Source: JAZBPO01 sp036351675 (GTDB taxonomy: Bacteria > Pseudomonadota > Gammaproteobacteria > Pseudomonadales > Azotimanducaceae). Taken from it: a stretch of 14,304 nt of DNA. Below the pieces are notes generated by a model, which was given only the letters and a program-made list of their open reading frames with translations, was not told the origin of the DNA and searched no databases. Positions 13,486-14,304 of the stretch are shown one piece after another (position 1 is the first letter of the stretch; every line of letters begins with the position of its first letter). The stretch is from the NCBI GenBank assembly GCA_036351675.1, contig JAZBPO010000020.1:1-14304 (forward strand). Reading direction: 5' to 3'. The translations under genes and the position numbers were made by a program.

Positions 13486-14304
13486 ATGTGGTACGAAGGC
13501 CTTCTGGCACTGCCGCTCTGGCAACTCATGGTCGTCCTGCTGGCGCTGACCCACGTCACGATCGTCGCGGTGACCGTCTATCTGCACCGCTACTCCGCGC
13601 ACCGCTCGTTGGAGCTGAACGCAGGACTCAAGCACTTCTTCCGCCTCTGGCTGTGGATGACCACGGGCATGGGCACGCGCGAGTGGACCGCGATCCACCG
13701 CAAGCACCACGCGACCTGCGAGACGCCGGAGGACCCGCACAGCCCGCAGATCTTCGGTCTCAAGAAGGTCCTGCTCGAGGGTGCGGAACTCTACGTCGAG
13801 GGCAAGACGCCGGAGACGCTCGAGAAGTACGGCAAGGGCTGCCCCGACGACTGGCTCGAGCGCAATGTCTACTCGCGTTTTCGCTGGCAGGGTCTCGGCC
13901 TCATGCTGATCATCGATCTCGCCCTGTTCGGCGTGAACGGTATCTGGATGTGGGCGGTGCAGATGCTCTGGATCCCGGTGCTCGCCGCCGGCGTGATCAA
14001 CGGCATCGGTCACTACTGGGGCTACCGCAATTTCGAGTGCACGGACGCCGCCACCAACATCGTTCCGTGGGGCATCCTCGTCGGTGGGGAGGAGCTGCAC
14101 AACAATCACCACACGTACCCGAACTCCGCCAAGCTCTCTCAGAAGCCCTGGGAGTTCGACATCGGTTACGCCTGGATCCGGCTCTTCGAGCTGCTGGGGC
14201 TGGCCAAGGTGCGCAGCACCGGTCCGGTGGTCGCTCGTGACCCCTCCAAGAACACCCTCGACATCGACACCGCCTTCGCGCTCCTCAACGACCGCTTCCG
14301 GGTC
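13486..14304 (+). CDS. Membrane fatty acid desaturase (delta-9 type), 3' end outside window
   Basis: 273 codons are visible with no stop before the window ends. All three histidine boxes of the acyl-lipid/acyl-CoA desaturase superfamily are present: HRYSAH (34-39), HRKHH (71-75) and HNNHH (205-209), plus the extra His176 in GHYWGY. Together they hold the diiron centre that uses oxygen to insert a cis double bond. Hydrophobic segments surround the boxes (about 8-32, 136-150, 153-174), as expected for an inner-membrane enzyme. The pattern, with DPHSPQIF after the second box, fits bacterial DesA-like delta-9 desaturases; substrate (phospholipid or acyl-CoA) and position are inferred. The ATG at 13486 follows GGGAG, part of a short palindrome that could partly hide the ribosome-binding site. 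Confidence 0.92.
   Translation, partial: MWYEGLLALPLWQLMVVLLALTHVTIVAVTVYLHRYSAHRSLELNAGLKHFFRLWLWMTTGMGTREWTAIHRKHHATCETPEDPHSPQIFGLKKVLLEGAELYVEGKTPETLEKYGKGCPDDWLERNVYSRFRWQGLGLMLIIDLALFGVNGIWMWAVQMLWIPVLAAGVINGIGHYWGYRNFECTDAATNIVPWGILVGGEELHNNHHTYPNSAKLSQKPWEFDIGYAWIRLFELLGLAKVRSTGPVVARDPSKNTLDIDTAFALLNDRFRV

Noticed and set aside
1..14304. CRISPR arrays, tRNA/rRNA genes, toxin-antitoxin or other defence genes
   Set aside because: None was seen: no regularly spaced direct repeats, no tRNA-like cloverleaf or rRNA sequence recognised by eye, and nearly all sequence is accounted for by housekeeping genes.

Overview
This 14.3-kb window is GC-rich (roughly 70% by eye) chromosomal DNA. It most likely comes from a gammaproteobacterium of unidentified genus. 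The evidence is the gene order DUF3108-purN-purM / DUF2066 ... hda (which I recall from pseudomonads and relatives), a bifunctional MnmC, a Hda with a Pseudomonas-like clamp-binding N-terminus, and a Nu-class (YfcG-like) glutathione transferase. Genes are tightly packed. Many start with GTG, and several neighbours overlap by 1-7 nt. No rRNA, tRNA, CRISPR array, phage gene or transposase gene was found.

Layout. Positions 1-1453 (+) hold the Fe-S scaffold/carrier ATPase Mrp/ApbC (5' end cut by the window) and dCTP deaminase Dcd. Positions 1454-1702 are the only sizeable intergenic space. A 226-bp element there (1466-1691) has near-perfect 38-nt inverted ends, each of which folds into its own hairpin. 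It looks like a REPIN/MITE-type non-autonomous mobile element. Positions 1703-4301 (-) form the operon purM-purN-DUF3108: two purine-biosynthesis enzymes and an exported protein. Positions 4398-8008 (+) carry DUF2066, a CDP-alcohol phosphatidyltransferase, the replication-initiation regulator Hda and a MurG-type lipid II GlcNAc transferase. The last three are chained by 3- and 4-nt-scale overlaps with GTG starts. Positions 8028-9431 hold a TetR-family repressor (-) divergent from a YfcG/YghU-like GST (+). Positions 9493-10668 (+) encode 3-phosphoglycerate dehydrogenase SerA (391-aa form with an ACT domain). Positions 10686-13372 (-) hold a two-gene operon, 3-mercaptopyruvate sulfurtransferase followed by MnmC (tRNA wobble-uridine modification), with a GTGA overlap. 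Positions 13486-14304 (+) are a three-histidine-box fatty acid desaturase cut off by the window end.

Taken together this is mostly housekeeping: nucleotide synthesis (Dcd, PurM, PurN), serine synthesis, Fe-S and sulfur handling, tRNA modification, replication control and envelope lipid/peptidoglycan synthesis. The best leads are the hairpin-ended repeat element, the MurG whose motifs resemble a Firmicutes-type MurG lineage and which lies outside any division/cell-wall cluster, and the overlapping sulfurtransferase-MnmC pair. I see no clear sign of a new defence or biosynthetic system.
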